Shown in pieces: positions 36,600 through 47,527 of a DNA stretch of 64,000 bases. The stretch comes from Tillandsia leiboldiana. Taxonomy: Eukaryota; Streptophyta; Magnoliopsida; Poales; Bromeliaceae. The stretch covers positions 297,265 through 361,264 of the forward strand of contig CM055081.1 in the NCBI GenBank assembly GCA_029204045.2. Reading direction: 5' to 3'. Position 1 is the stretch's first letter, and every line of letters begins with the position of its first letter. Made by a program: the position numbers and the translations under genes. A model generated the notes under the pieces. That model made no database searches and was not told the origin of the DNA. It saw only the letters and a program-made list of their open reading frames with translations.

Positions 36600-39500
36600 C
36601 CCTCATACTCGCCCACGTTATGTGATGTGGGACTACTGGGGTGTCGCAATAGCAGCAAAAGAATAGTAGCAAATAAATGAATACGTAGTATTCTCAACTC
36701 GCCACATTTGTGTTTATGAGATCGGTTTAGAGCATGTGGAGTTTAGTTTAGCAATCACTCAGATCTCATCAAATGGTTATCCCTCGGAAATCAACCGAGA
36801 GACCATCCTATGTCGAGAATGTCGAGGACTCGAGCTTAAAATCTCTCCGCTTAATGCTTAAGAACTCAATTGGAGCTCATTGATGTAGCGGAATATCAAA
36901 GTGCTTGCGAACAACTGTTTAAGAGATCTATTGAAGGATAAACTCGAGGCAAAATGAGCGAAAAATAGCCAACAAAGAAGCAAGTTTCTCACCTGCTCTG
37001 GCGTAAGAGTGAAAGTTTTGTTAGCGATTGTGAACGCAATATTTGGCATGCTCGAAATCAGCTCGCAGGCGACAGTTGATTCTCCGTCGGGGCTCGGAAG
37101 CCGTTCGCAAAGCTGTAAAAACCATTTCAGATAAACTGCTGTCATGTTTTACATCATTCGCAAATTAAGATAAGAGTACATGCTCAAGATGTAAACTAAC
37201 CTCATTAGCGTAGGCCAGTATTTTTTCCTTAGTTTGGTTTTCTCTGAGCTCATTCTGCAACCATACTACAGCCATCTCACAAGCAGTGCACAGGAGATCG
37301 TAGCTCCCAGATGATCTTTCTTTCTTTTGCTTCTCAACCACAGATTCAATGCCGCTACTGCAAAGTTCAGCGATCTAATCTCAATAATTACTTTTTTTAA
37401 AAAAAAAAAATGAAAAGAGATTGCGTACTCCTGTTATCTGAGACCAATTTATTATAAAGATAATTGCCTGTGTACCCCTAAAATCTGAAGAAATATCTGA
37501 TTTACCACTCTTATTTTTTTTCTTTCCAATACACTCTTCATACGTTCCACCGTTATTAAAAATATCCCTACCGTTTTCCTTTGTTAAGTTAACTAGGGTT
37601 AAACTAGAGTTAAATAATAATCGGAGTTTAAAACTATCAGATATACCTATTTTGTCCCTATCTATCAAAACTATTGAAAATTTTAAGGGTACATAAGAAA
37701 AGTTGGTTATGGTAGAAGGGTATATTTAAAAGGGCAAAATGGTAATTTCACAAAGATAACGGCAGCTCCAAACGGTACATTAACAGAATTTAACTTCAGG
37801 GATATTTTAGAAAAAAGTTGGAACGTAAGAAGGATAGTTTTAATATTAGCCTTCTAAGAGGGATAAATCTAAAAACAGAAAAAATTTTAGGGGTATATAA
37901 GAAATTGCCCCTATGATTAACTAACCCGACATTGCGAGCTCCGTCAAATACGCAGAGACCAATCTTGCTGCACACCTTCTGCGGCGACGTCTGTTTGAAC
38001 ATAAATTTATCAGGTCGAAGCCACCAAAGCCGCTTAAATTATTGGTCGATTATGCTGCTCTTATTATGACAAGAAGGATAAGGAAATTGTAGCAAAGCGC
38101 ATACCTGCGCTATTAGTAGTTCGAGTATCAGTTCGCCATACTCTTTGACGACTTCCTTGCATTCCGTACTTACAACTCCTTCGGCACCAATGGCGTGGTT
38201 GATTTGCGTCACAATAGTCTAAAACCAACAACAAATATAATAGATCGAGTTTTATCAGCACTGCAAGTACACATGATAGTCGATAAAGTTAAAAACCATA
38301 ATACCAAACAAATTTTCGCCCAAAAAACAATGTTTTTTTTTTTTGTTTTAGAAAAATCTGTCGTAATATCAAAGATCGATCACAGTATGCGATGAATCAG
38401 AAAGGAAACCCTGAAATTGTGCAACGCAGTCCAAAAGTGGTAATTGATATTAATTTGAGGAGTGTTAATTAAAAGAAGTGCACATGCTTAGTTTGCTCAG
38501 TGAAATGCTTGCCATAAGCTCATACTTCGCCGTCGAAAGCGGATCTTAAGAGAACATGAATGGCAGATAAAGTCAACCAACATTTCAGAATAGCATAACG
38601 CATAATTTAGAGCTTTCTAGTTCCTACTCTTTTCGCAAATGACGCGATAAGAGCCTACTCACGCCGCCAAAAATAGTAGTAACATTCAATTGAAGGCACA
38701 TACAGTTGGGCCTGCGAGTAAGGAAGTTCCGGAATCTACAATAGCAGCGCAGCCTCCAGAACAGAAGCCTGAAATATAAAAGGACTTGCGAACGTTTAAT
38801 CACGCGAGACACAAAAGATTATAGGGCTTATTTTTAGACAGAGATATAGAATTACCTGTTGAGTGACCGTCAACTAGAAAATCTCCCATATCAAACTGTA
38901 AAAGGAAACAAAAAGTTAACAAACAGCTTGTCACACCCCAATAGTCCCACATCGGATAATGTGGATGAGTGCTAGAGGCTTATATGTGATTGACATATTA
39001 GAACTGTTAGCAACGAGCGCACAAACCAAACGAAATCAATTGGCGATCGGAACAAAGGGAATACAAAGTTTTGATGATCGTACAATCGCTCGATCTCGCT
39101 AGGGCAAGAGGAAAAAAAAGAATACTAATCTTAACAGGTTTGACTTATCGGATCCGATCCGTACCGGCCCGAGCCCTCCGCTTCCACCACAGACATCTAT
39201 TAATTTGTCATCACACCGCAAAGCCATCGGCGAACCGGAAACCCAAATCGAAGCGATTTCTAATTTCGGAGTCACATCTAACAAGAACTAACAACTGGGC
39301 TTAAACATTTTGAGTCGGCGGTTTAGGCCCAACGAGTTATTAGTGCTGGCGAGGCTGAGTCGTTACACAGCCAGTACAAATTGAAATTTTTGAAAATTCT
39401 TCGTTAATTGTTTGCGGAAAAGAGGTTCTTTTAACTAATTTACCTGCCAATATCCCTTGCGAGTGATCGGGACATAGGTATGGTCGCCTTTAAAGTGTTT

Positions 39501-42019
39501 ACGATCAACACCTCCGAAGACAATCTCACCACCATCATCGTCGTCTTCGTTTCTGTTAAGCCAGAACGAGAAGACCTTCTTGTCTATTAATTTTTGCTCC
39601 ACCATGCTAGACCTGCAATCGAAAACACGAGTACGCTTGGTAAAACGGGTCATTTTCAACTTTAATCCTCGAATGTTCGAAACTTTCATAGGTGCCTGTA
39701 AGAAATTTGAACAATCACAAACGGCCAATTCGAAGGGCATTTATGATATATCACGGATGGATAAATATTTATAGTCAAATGACGACTTAATAAAATTTTG
39801 AAATAGTACCAAAGAGGCGGAACGCTCCCGACTGAAATTTCCGGGAAGCCGAGTCCAAGTATGCCATCAAACTTCGCCACCAGAAAAGTGAGACTCGATT
39901 CTCGCGTCGTCTCAATAAAAACCTGGAATATGAAAAGATGTAATAGCAGCAGCTCGCAAAAACGCAGCATCATTCGAAAGAAGGGGACTCACCACATCTT
40001 TAATGAGAAGATCCCCAACAAGCACATTGTCTTCGCTGAAGAAGCCGGAGATCGTCCCAGAACCGTAAGTGATTTTACATGATTCTCCTGTAAAGTGGAA
40101 AAAGAAGATAGAAATGTCAAACTACTCATTCTTCAGATACAGAACCATTCAATTTCTTTGATTTGAATCATCAGTCGACTAGCAAACCTGTAAAGATAAA
40201 CGATGCATTCGAATTTTGAAATCAAAGTGTTATTGACTGACACTGTAACGACCCGGCCCACTAGCAATAATAACTCGTTGGGTCCAAACCACAGCCCAAA
40301 ATGCTTAAGTCCAGTTATTATTACTACCCCCGTCTCGCTAGCCTCGCCATTCAAACCCTGGCTCAGCCGAGACTCGCCACACACTTCCGGCTGGTGACGG
40401 GCTCCGATACCAAATGTAACGGCCCGGCCCACTAACAATAATAACTCGTTGGGCCCAAACCACAGCCCAAAATACTTAAGCCCAGTTATTATTACTAGTG
40501 TCCATGTCTCTTATAAATCCAATCACAATCACAATCACATTTCCATCCGATGTGGGACTATTGGAGTGTCACAGAGTCAAATCAAACAAATTGGATAGCC
40601 AAATCAAAACGGTCTATAGTTTAGATAAGTTCTGCACATTTTTACCTAATAATATTAATAAACCAAAACAAAAGAAAAATAGACGACTTCCAAGTTCCAA
40701 CCAATAAGAGTAAAATTAGTCGCGCCATCACAAAGATATCTCGATCGAGAGCTCGAATTGATAGTAACGAGATAATGGGAGGTTCATTCTTCCGACAACA
40801 TAGGTCGAGAAGTAAAGTCCACGAACAAGTCTGTCGCAAAATGCCATAAACTGATCACGGATAGCAAGTAATCGAATAAGACGCCTTACCGTTCTTCGTG
40901 TAAGAGCTTGATTTGGCAGCCTTGAACCTGTGGTGAAAAAGACAAGCAATCTGCAAAGTAGTTGCTCTCAAAGTTATATTTCTTTTCCACATGCATCCAA
41001 ACGGAAGCGATAAAAAGGAAGGTAAAAATGTAGAAACCCTTGAACTAGAACACATTTTGGAATGGGTATGGACTATGGAACGTCGGGGAAAAAAATTCCA
41101 TTTTCCCTACCTAACATTGCAGGCATTTTGATTTAAGAAACTCTTTGCGAAACATTAAATTCTAACCAAATTTGACAGAATTTTCCTGAACTCGAAAACA
41201 ATTGGAAACTACAGCAGTAAAATGAAAACATATAGTTCAGGTAAGGTTAGTACGGCACCTATTTTAAAACCCGTGGATTTATCCTTTCAAGTTAATGGCC
41301 GCTCAAAGAGTTTGCGAAAACGTTTTGGAAAAACTGGGTGTCGAGTGGGCACCGATTTTCAAACCTATGGGTTTATGGTGTAGTTTCAATATGATAAATG
41401 TGACTGTATGGTTAAGTATAGTCTCTCCTCATAGTCGCTCATTGTTTGCATGGTTAAAGTGTTTGTCGTATTCGGAACGCCGTGCATATACAAAGGAGGC
41501 TCCGCCCGTTTGGGGAGTGAATTTGTATATGTGGCGGGTCTGGTGCGCACCGGAGGCGAGGTTCATTTAAGAAAAAAAAAAAATGGATACGTTTTCTGCT
41601 CTTCTAGAACCTCCGGGGCGTGACAGGTTTTCGCCTAAAATGGAACATGCTTGTCCATTGAAAAGAGAACTTACTGAGAAATAGCACTTCGATGACGGTA
41701 CCCACAAATTAGAACTGCCGGTGTCGAAAATAACGGTGAAATTCTGCGGAGGAGTGCCAATGCCGATTTCTCCAAAGTATTGAGCATCAAGATAGTTCTT
41801 AAGAGGCACAATGTCGGCATTCGAACCACCGAAATCACTACCGCCATATTTATTGCGATTTTGCTCTCTCCTCGCATATCTTGCCGCACTCAGGGCTTCG
41901 ATATCCAAAGCTTTCTTCTTTACATTGATTCTTAGTAACCCGTCAGCGGAGGCGTCGAGAAGCAACGAGCACGACAAAGTCCACAAACATATACCGAACC
42001 AAAGAAGTTTCCGTTCCAT
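35622..42019 (-). CDS. Phytepsin-type vacuolar aspartic proteinase with saposin insert
   Basis: Thirteen coding exons, high to low: 41675-42019, 40890-40950, 39993-40087, 39810-39922, 39444-39612, 38856-38895, 38704-38768, 38105-38218, 37926-37990, 37201-37357, 36993-37112, 36017-36105, 35622-35706. All introns are GT-AG and phases close to 505 aa. Signal peptide about 1-25, propeptide to about 68, then the A1 peptidase domain: first catalytic Asp at about 99 (FDTGSSNLWVPSSKC), second at about 286 (AAIVDSGTSLLAGPT). A plant-specific saposin-like insert (about 305-420) carries paired Cys in VCSKIGLC and LLCTACEMAVVWLQNEL. The end is ILGDVFMGAYHTVFDFGN...GFAKSA. Phytepsins are acid proteases of vacuoles and protein bodies acting in storage-protein processing and cell death. 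The start was chosen because a CTGCAG acceptor lies 14 bp upstream, implying a 5' UTR intron whose first exon may end near 44216. Introns carry several transposon insertions. GDFLVDG appears where GDVLIGG is usual. Confidence 0.95.
36165..36655 (-). mobile_element. Dispersed repeat split by a TA-flanked MITE (intron 11 of the proteinase gene)
   Basis: 36168-36266 matches the first half of the TGT...ACA repeat (CACTAGCACTAATAATCTCTTGGG, AAAATACTTAAGCCCA). 36598-36655 matches its end (GATGTGGGACTACTGGGGTGTCG). Between them lie a (TA)n tract, the MITE 36316-36549, and a second (TA)n tract. So the MITE went into an existing repeat, which itself sits in an intron. The strand is nominal for the repeat. 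Confidence 0.6.
36316..36549. mobile_element. TA-flanked MITE, ATACTATCGATAGCACC family
   Basis: The left end GGCAAGAATACTATCGATAG and right end CTATCGATAGTATTCCAGCC are inverted repeats extending through CACCAAG and GCCGTTGGAT. Both sides are pure (TA)n, about 44 and 47 bp. No coding capacity. Confidence 0.75.
37463..37913. mobile_element. MITE filling intron 9 of the proteinase gene
   Basis: It starts TAATTGCCTGTGTACCCC and ends GGGGTATATAAGAAATTGCCCC. The interior includes CATACGTTCCACCGTTATT and its inverted counterpart GTTGGAACGTAAGAAGGA. A second copy lies at 56698-57291. The element stops about 12 bp from the exon-9 splice donor (37925), so nearly the whole intron (37358-37925) is transposon. 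Confidence 0.75.
38933..39372 (-). mobile_element. Dispersed TGT...ACA repeat in intron 5 of the proteinase gene
   Basis: On the minus strand it reads GTGTAACGACTCAGCCTCGCC, AATAACTCGTTGGGCC, AATGTTTAAGCCCAGTT and finally CATTATCCGATGTGGGACTA then TTGGGGTGTGACA. This is the same family as 40243 and 60841 but with about 250 bp of extra interior. TG...CA ends suggest an LTR or small retroelement. The target duplication was not resolved. Confidence 0.55.
40243..40575 (+). mobile_element. Dispersed TGT...ACA repeat with nested duplication (intron 2 of the proteinase gene)
   Basis: TGTAACGACCCGGCCCACTAG starts at 40243. A second near-identical start, TGTAACGGCCCGGCCCACTA, lies at 40415. It ends GATGTGGGACTATTGGAGTGTCACA. 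Each start is followed by AATAATAACTCGTTGGG and CACAGCCCAAAAT. The tandem starts suggest a duplicated or nested insertion. The interior CTCGGCTGAGCCAGGG-like segment also resembles 4412. Confidence 0.6.
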
Positions 42020-42535
42020 CGTCACAGAAGCGACTGCAGGAAAGAAATGAACCAAATGAGAGGAAATTAACTAACAGTTATGCCGAAGAACGAGAAAACG
42101 GTTTTGTATACAGGTTTTAACTTTTAAGGTCGAGAATTTAGATAAGAATTTGGAAATTACAGCAAGAAAATAAGAATCATGAGCTACACATGATATTTCC
42201 AGTTCTAAATTGAATAGTGAAATAAAACATCCTACTTTTCAGTGGAAAAAAAAAAAAAAAAAATTAATAACAAGAATAATACTATTCAAAAATGTCAAGC
42301 TATAAATCCTGTCTCTGTTAAATGCTTACGTAGAAACTACCACTACCACTACCACTACCAATCAAGCAATAAAGACAACAAGGATTTAAGTGAAGGGGAA
42401 ACCGGCCGTGGAGTAACCGAGCACACCTCAACCCATACAGCACACGAGCGCAGCGAAAACAGGATCTTTCGTAGATGAAAGTAAACGAGAACGATCGTAG
42501 AAAACAAGCACGAGAATAACTAAGCAAATAAAACG

Positions 42536-42975
42536 AATAAGAAAACACAAGAACACAAGATTTACGTGGTTCGGCCAATATTGTGTCGACCTACGTCCAC
42601 GGGTGAGACCACCTCAATGCGTTCTTCGATTAATCGACCGCACAAAAATATAAGGAGTAAAATTGGATTATAAGAAACTCTCTCACGGAGGCTCTCCACG
42701 TTTTTCATCTTAATTAGAGTTTTTTCAATGAAGCCCTAAAAAATAAAAAATGAATCATAAGAGTTAATATAACTCTAAAAGCCTAATTATAATAGGAAAC
42801 GATCTCCACCGTCCATCCGAGTCTCCGATTCAATTTAAAATATTTCTAAATCATCCCTAATATTTAGGAATAACATTGGGATCAAATTAGGATCAAATCC
42901 AACATATTCAACCCATCGCGGAGTTGAGTACCGTGATATCGACTCGAAACATGATTTTACATAATCCAACAATAA
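42536..42975. repeat. Retroelement-like dispersed fragment
   Basis: It contains AAGATTTACGTGGTTCGGCC, a phrase widely repeated in plant genomes, followed by GTCGACCTACGTCCACGGG and CTCACGGAGGCTCTCCACG. The other side has ATCGGCTCGA-like and CCAACAATAAGTC ends. Identity to a named family is not certain and the borders are approximate. Confidence 0.4.
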
Positions 42976-43317
42976 GTCCCTTGGCACAGGGTCGTGCCAA
43001 AAACCTGCTGGCACGGATACATGCTGATCACAAAAATACGTGTGCCGATATCAAATACATAATGATATAAAATATTTACTTTCTTTAGCAACAAAATATT
43101 ATAATTATTTATTATATATCTTTATCAGATATTTTGAATTTTACTGAAAAAATTACTTACTAATTAAAAAAAAATTGAGTGAGTTTTGAATTGATCCATC
43201 GACACGGAAGTTGTATCGTGCCGATATCTTATTGGCACGATACGACACGGTAAATACGGCCTGTGCCGAGTGGGCACTTAAATCCTTGAAAAACAAATCA
43301 AAGACAAGTGAACTAAG

Positions 43318-43557
43318 GGTGTGTTTGGTGATTTTTCACCAAAAGAAATATTCCATGGAAAACACCTTTTCCATAGTTTTTTGCTTTCTGGATAAAAAAA
43401 TCAAGACTTCTCCATGAAATCTGCAAAGAAAAAAAAAATTCAAGGAAAAGTACTTTTCCTGGGAAACCAAACGAACAAAAAATTCTTTTCCATCCAGAAA
43501 ATTAGTTTCTGGGATTTTTTTTTTTTTTTTTTTTTTTCTGAGGAACCCAACACCCCC
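43318..43557. mobile_element. Tourist-like MITE with TAA target duplication
   Basis: The left end GGGTGTGTTTGGTGATTTTT and right end GAACCCAACACCCCC are inverted. TAA stands on both sides (43315-43317, 43558-43560). TTCCATGGAAAACACCTTTTCC and GGAAAAGTACTTTTCCTGGG inside also pair. About 240 bp, non-coding. Confidence 0.75.
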
Positions 43558-43872
43558 TAACATAATCATATAATCATATGGCCCATGGCAAATCACAACC
43601 AAAATATAGCACAAAACTCTATTTGAAAGACTTAATTATTAATTATTAAAAAAATTGTCAGTGACCAAATGAAAAGAAAAAAGAAAAGGAAGAAACAAGA
43701 AAAAAAAAAATAAAAAAATAACAACCCCTTTCAAGATCTCAAGATAATCAAAAAGAATAACAAATAAGAAATTACTATCTATAAGAACATTCAGAAAGGC
43801 CTTAATAAAAACATATAGTGGATGATTGGTAACATTCCAACAATCAATCAAAACTACTATTCAGATCAGTTT

Positions 43873-43906
<34 letters not shown>

Positions 43907-44068
43907 ACAAATGAAACACATCAATATTTCTCAAATAGAGAAGCAAGATGGAATAATCCAAAATCATATTACTATGATGTGTCAGAGAGATTTCATATCC
44001 TAACAAATGATCAAAAATAACATATGGGCTCAACTCACACCTTACTTTACTAAGATATGGGAACCCCT

Positions 44069-44124
<56 letters not shown>

Positions 44125-44471
44125 GTATGTAAATAAGTGATAAAAAAAGTAAAAAAAAAAAAAAAAAAAACATGTGGGTGTGATTCCAAAATCCAAAGCA
44201 AGAGGATCAGCTCAAACCTGCTGCTTTGCTGAGTTACCAAGGAAGAGGGAGGTGGTGGGAAGTCAGCAGGGGGTAGGACAAGAAAAGCAATAAAAAAAAA
44301 AAGAAGAGAAGGAAGAAATCAATGGTGGTACAAAGCAAGTTAGCTGCACCAGTCAAGCAATAAAAAGATGGATGGATGGATGGATAGATGGATGGAAAGA
44401 GAAAGCAGCTTCTGGAAATTCAACTCTCCTCCATTTTTTTATTGTTATGATGATATTTACTATGTTAAATT

Positions 44472-44812
44472 GGAGGGATTTTTTTTAAACTAAACTTAAA
44501 AACTTTTAATATTTACAAACTGATCCTTTAAAAAAAAAATTTACAAAAATAATCATGCTTTTGCCAGCATGGCGCCACGAAGGCGGGACGATCTGAAGAC
44601 GCTGAATGATTCAGCTCCTTCAGGAAATATACTGAAGGAGCTGAATCATTCAGCATCTTCACAAAAATCCTGTGAAGGCGCTGAATGATTCAGCGCTTTC
44701 ATAGTATATGCTGAAAGCGTTGAATGAATCCAAATTAAAAAAAAAAATTGAAGGGTCTGTTTGTAAATATTAAAAGTTTTTAAGGTTAATTTAAAAAAAA
44801 ATCCCTAAATAT
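44472..44812. mobile_element. Inverted-repeat element with repeated internal palindromes
   Basis: The ends AGGGATTTTTTTTAAACTAA and TTAATTTAAAAAAAAATCCCT are inverted. The inverted homology continues through ACTTTTAATATTTACAAACTG against TGTTTGTAAATATTAAAAGT, about 65 bp per arm. The centre holds GCTGAATGATTCAGC twice perfectly (about 44609 and 44681), an inverse GCTGAATCATTCAGC (about 44640) and a decayed copy. There is no coding frame. Confidence 0.7.
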
Positions 44813-45265
44813 TATAATTAAGTTTAATATTTTAATTTAACCGACTGAATATTAATATTTTATTAATTATATGAGTACTATATTAGTGATATATTATTAA
44901 TTAATTAATTAAATTAGTTTGTAAAATTTAATTATAAAAGTTTGAGAACCAAAAATTAATATATAGAGAAGGGTGTTTTCTTATTGAGAAATGTTACTTA
45001 TATATTTAAAAATTAAGTGTAAATTTTATACCTATCTCAATACAAATTTTAGATAATTTTTTTAAATTTTAAGGATTAAAACAAAAGGTATAACAAAAAT
45101 ATTTATGTTTATTATTGAAATCGATATGCATGATAATATCGATTATATAATTTATAATCTAAAATTTAAAAATAAAATAATATAAAAAAATAAAGATAAA
45201 AGATAATCAAATTAATATTTTATTAATAAAAAAATATTCAATAACATCTTTAATCTTTAATTTTA

Positions 45266-45272
<7 letters not shown>
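44813..45272. other. AT-rich spacer
   Basis: Nothing recognisable; A/T-rich sequence leading into a (TA)n tract. Confidence 0.4.
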
Positions 45273-45297
<25 letters not shown>

Positions 45298-45300
<3 letters not shown>

Positions 45301-45468
45301 CAATGCTACATGTACACCCCGAAGGGGTGTACATCATACACCTCCACCATTTTAATGGTACCGATATTTTTTACGGGTCACATCGAGTGACCCATCATCA
45401 CACCCCCACCCTTAGATGGGTGGAGTGTATGATGTACACCCCGAAAGGGGTGTACACATAGCATTTTC
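45298..45468. mobile_element. TA-flanked MITE, GAGCAATGCTA family, copy 1
   Basis: The left GAGCAATGCTACATGTACACC and right GGGGTGTACACATAGCATTTTCC ends are inverted. GTACACCCCGAAGGGGTGTAC is itself a palindrome. GGGTCACATCGAGTGACCC lies near the centre. (TA)n tracts lie on both sides. Confidence 0.8.
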
Positions 45469-46279
45469 CTATATATATATATATATATATAGTTATCAAA
45501 TCATAACAAATAATAAATCTAATTTTTAATTGAAATAATTACATATCTAACTCTAATTACATCAATTTTTAAATATATATTAATGTATAATTTAGATAAT
45601 TTTTATTTTTAGTTAAATTTTAAATTAAGCTTGAATTATTATTTCTAACATTACCTCTTAATATTATGTATTTAATATTTTTTAGACTAAACTAAATAAA
45701 TAAATAAATAAAAGTAGGCGTCCAATGAGATTCGAACTTAGCATCACTTTCTCCAATACCACGAAAAATAATTATTTATTTTTAAAATTTTAAATTATTA
45801 AAAATTATATTTTAATATTAAAAAAATACTTATTGTATATTTTAAATAGAGTGTATATCTTACACCCTATTTATTTCAGAATGGATGGATTTTATTAATT
45901 ATTTCAAAGTAACTAATGGATAAGTTCTCAGCTTGAAATTGATAAGATGTACATCATACATCCAATTTTAAATATACAGATAGTATTACCCTTTAATATC
46001 TTGAAATTGGTAGGATGTACATCATACACCCAATTTTAAATGTATGAATAGTATTACTCTTTAATATTTGAGCAATATTATTCGTATACCCAGAAATTAG
46101 TATACGATATACACCTCACATTGAAATTGGTAGGATGTACATCATACATCTAATTTTAAATGTACATATAGTATTACTCTTTAATATTTTGAAATTAGTA
46201 GGATATACATCATAGTATATCCAGGAATTAGTGTACGATATATATCCTATCCATTCGGGGGTGAGGATTTAGCCATCCG
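45469..46279. other. AT-rich spacer with a short tandem repeat
   Basis: At 45937-46215 a roughly 75-80 bp unit recurs three to four times: TTGAAATTGGTAGGATGTACATCATACA, CCAATTTTAAATGT, AGTATTACTCTTTAATAT. The rest is AT-rich without features. Confidence 0.55.
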
Positions 46280-46485
46280 TAGAGCTTATATATTTTTAAA
46301 AGTATAAGCTCAACTATATTTGTGAATATTTTATCATTGAATTTGTATTGAGATTTGTGCTTTTATAAAATCAGCTAAAGAGAGAGAAATAAAAAATAAA
46401 TAGCACAAATCTCAATACAATTAAATTTAATAGAAAAAAATTCACAAATATATTTAAACTTGTGTTTTTAAAAATATATAAGCTC

Positions 46486-46494
<9 letters not shown>
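46280..46494. mobile_element. MITE, AGAGCTTATATATTTTTAAAAG family, copy 1
   Basis: The left AGAGCTTATATATTTTTAAAAG and right TTTTTAAAAATATATAAGCTCT ends are inverted, and the homology continues inward through TTGAGATTTGTGC and GCACAAATCTCAA. The whole 215 bp could fold into one hairpin. Confidence 0.75.
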
Positions 46495-46524
<30 letters not shown>

Positions 46525-46527
<3 letters not shown>

Positions 46528-46720
46528 GAGCTCCTATGCTGGTAGGTTTTAGCCTTTTCATGAAAATATGTGTGGTTAGAACGATAATCGGTCCCTTGGA
46601 TTTAATGGGTGGTTGATGGAATAGAATAATTTAAAAGATGAAATTAGTTAAAGGAGTATATTTAACGGTAGAAATTTATAAGAACCAATTGCTTGGTGCT
46701 GTATAAGCATAGTAGTCGAA

Positions 46721-46741
<21 letters not shown>
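46525..46741. mobile_element. TA-flanked short element
   Basis: Bounded by (TA)n on both sides (46494-46524 and 46742-46766, the latter after a CT run). TTGAGCTCCTATGCTGGTAGG on the left and TGCTTGGTGCTGTATAAGCATAG on the right, with an inner GGTAGAAATTTATAAGAACC, make it a diverged relative of the 36316 family. Confidence 0.5.
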
Positions 46742-46766
<25 letters not shown>

Positions 46767-46767
<1 letters not shown>

Positions 46768-46975
46768 GAGTAGAGCTTATATATTTTTAAAAGTACAAGC
46801 TCAACTATACTTGTAAATTTTTTATCATTGAATTTACATTGAGATTTGTGATATTGTACTTTTTCTTTGTCTCTTTTTAGTTGACTTTATAATAGCACAA
46901 ATCTCAATACAAATTCAATAATAAAAAAATCACAAGTATATTTAGAATTATATTTTTGAAAGTATATAAACTCTA

Positions 46976-46980
<5 letters not shown>
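46767..46980. mobile_element. MITE, AGAGCTTATATATTTTTAAAAG family, copy 2
   Basis: Same termini and fold as 46280-46494 (TAGAGCTTATATATTTTTAAAAG, then TTGAGATTTGTG with GCACAAATCTCAA). It lies between (TA)n tracts, the right one about 73 bp (46981-47053). A third, weaker relative is at 57438-57598. Confidence 0.75.
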
Positions 46981-47053
<73 letters not shown>

Positions 47054-47057
<4 letters not shown>

Positions 47058-47224
47058 CAATGCTACATGTACACCCCGAAGGGGTGTACATCATACATCT
47101 CCACCATTTTAATGGTGACGATATTTTTTACGGGTCACATCAAGTGACCTATCATCACACCCTCACCCTTAGATGAGTGGGAGTGTGAGATGTACACCCC
47201 TTACGGATGTACACATAGCATTTT

Positions 47225-47229
<5 letters not shown>
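47054..47229. mobile_element. TA-flanked MITE, GAGCAATGCTA family, copy 2
   Basis: Nearly identical to 45298-45468, with GAGCAATGCTACATGTACACC and GATGTACACATAGCATTTTCC ends, between (TA)n tracts at 46981-47053 and 47230-47275. The shared sequence ends where TA begins in both copies. Confidence 0.8.
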
Positions 47230-47280
<51 letters not shown>

Positions 47281-47527
47281 AGCTACTATACTATGGATAG
47301 CTCCCAGCAGCAACGACTTGGCTGGATGTAATTATTTCGAGATTGCATGCAATTAGAAATACAATAATTATAATTATATATATCTTATCTGGTTGGATAT
47401 ATTAAAAAGTACAGCAACTATAAATATTTTATTTGATTATGTACCGTTGGCAAGTGCATTTATAAAATTCTATCATTTATATATGCAATTATACATCCAC
47501 TAAAATTACTCGTTTTTATTTGGAAAA

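Larger units (their letters stand above)
42034..44216 (-). other. Probable 5' UTR intron of the proteinase gene
   Basis: The acceptor TTTCCTGCAG at 42034-42043 precedes the coding exon by 14 bp. A plausible first-exon donor, CAGCAG|GTTTGAGC on the minus strand, is at about 44216, and the sequence to about 44410 is a possible leader exon with a GGAT repeat. Within lie a retroelement-like fragment (42536-42975), a MITE (43318-43557), a poly-A run (43875-43905) and a (GA)n tract (44074-44120). The intron is inferred, not proven. Confidence 0.4.

Noticed and set aside
42020..42055. Upstream extension of the proteinase start (MVHFFPAV...)
   Set aside because: The codons lie upstream of a CTGCAG acceptor and so belong to an intron; the signal peptide begins naturally at MERKLLWFG.
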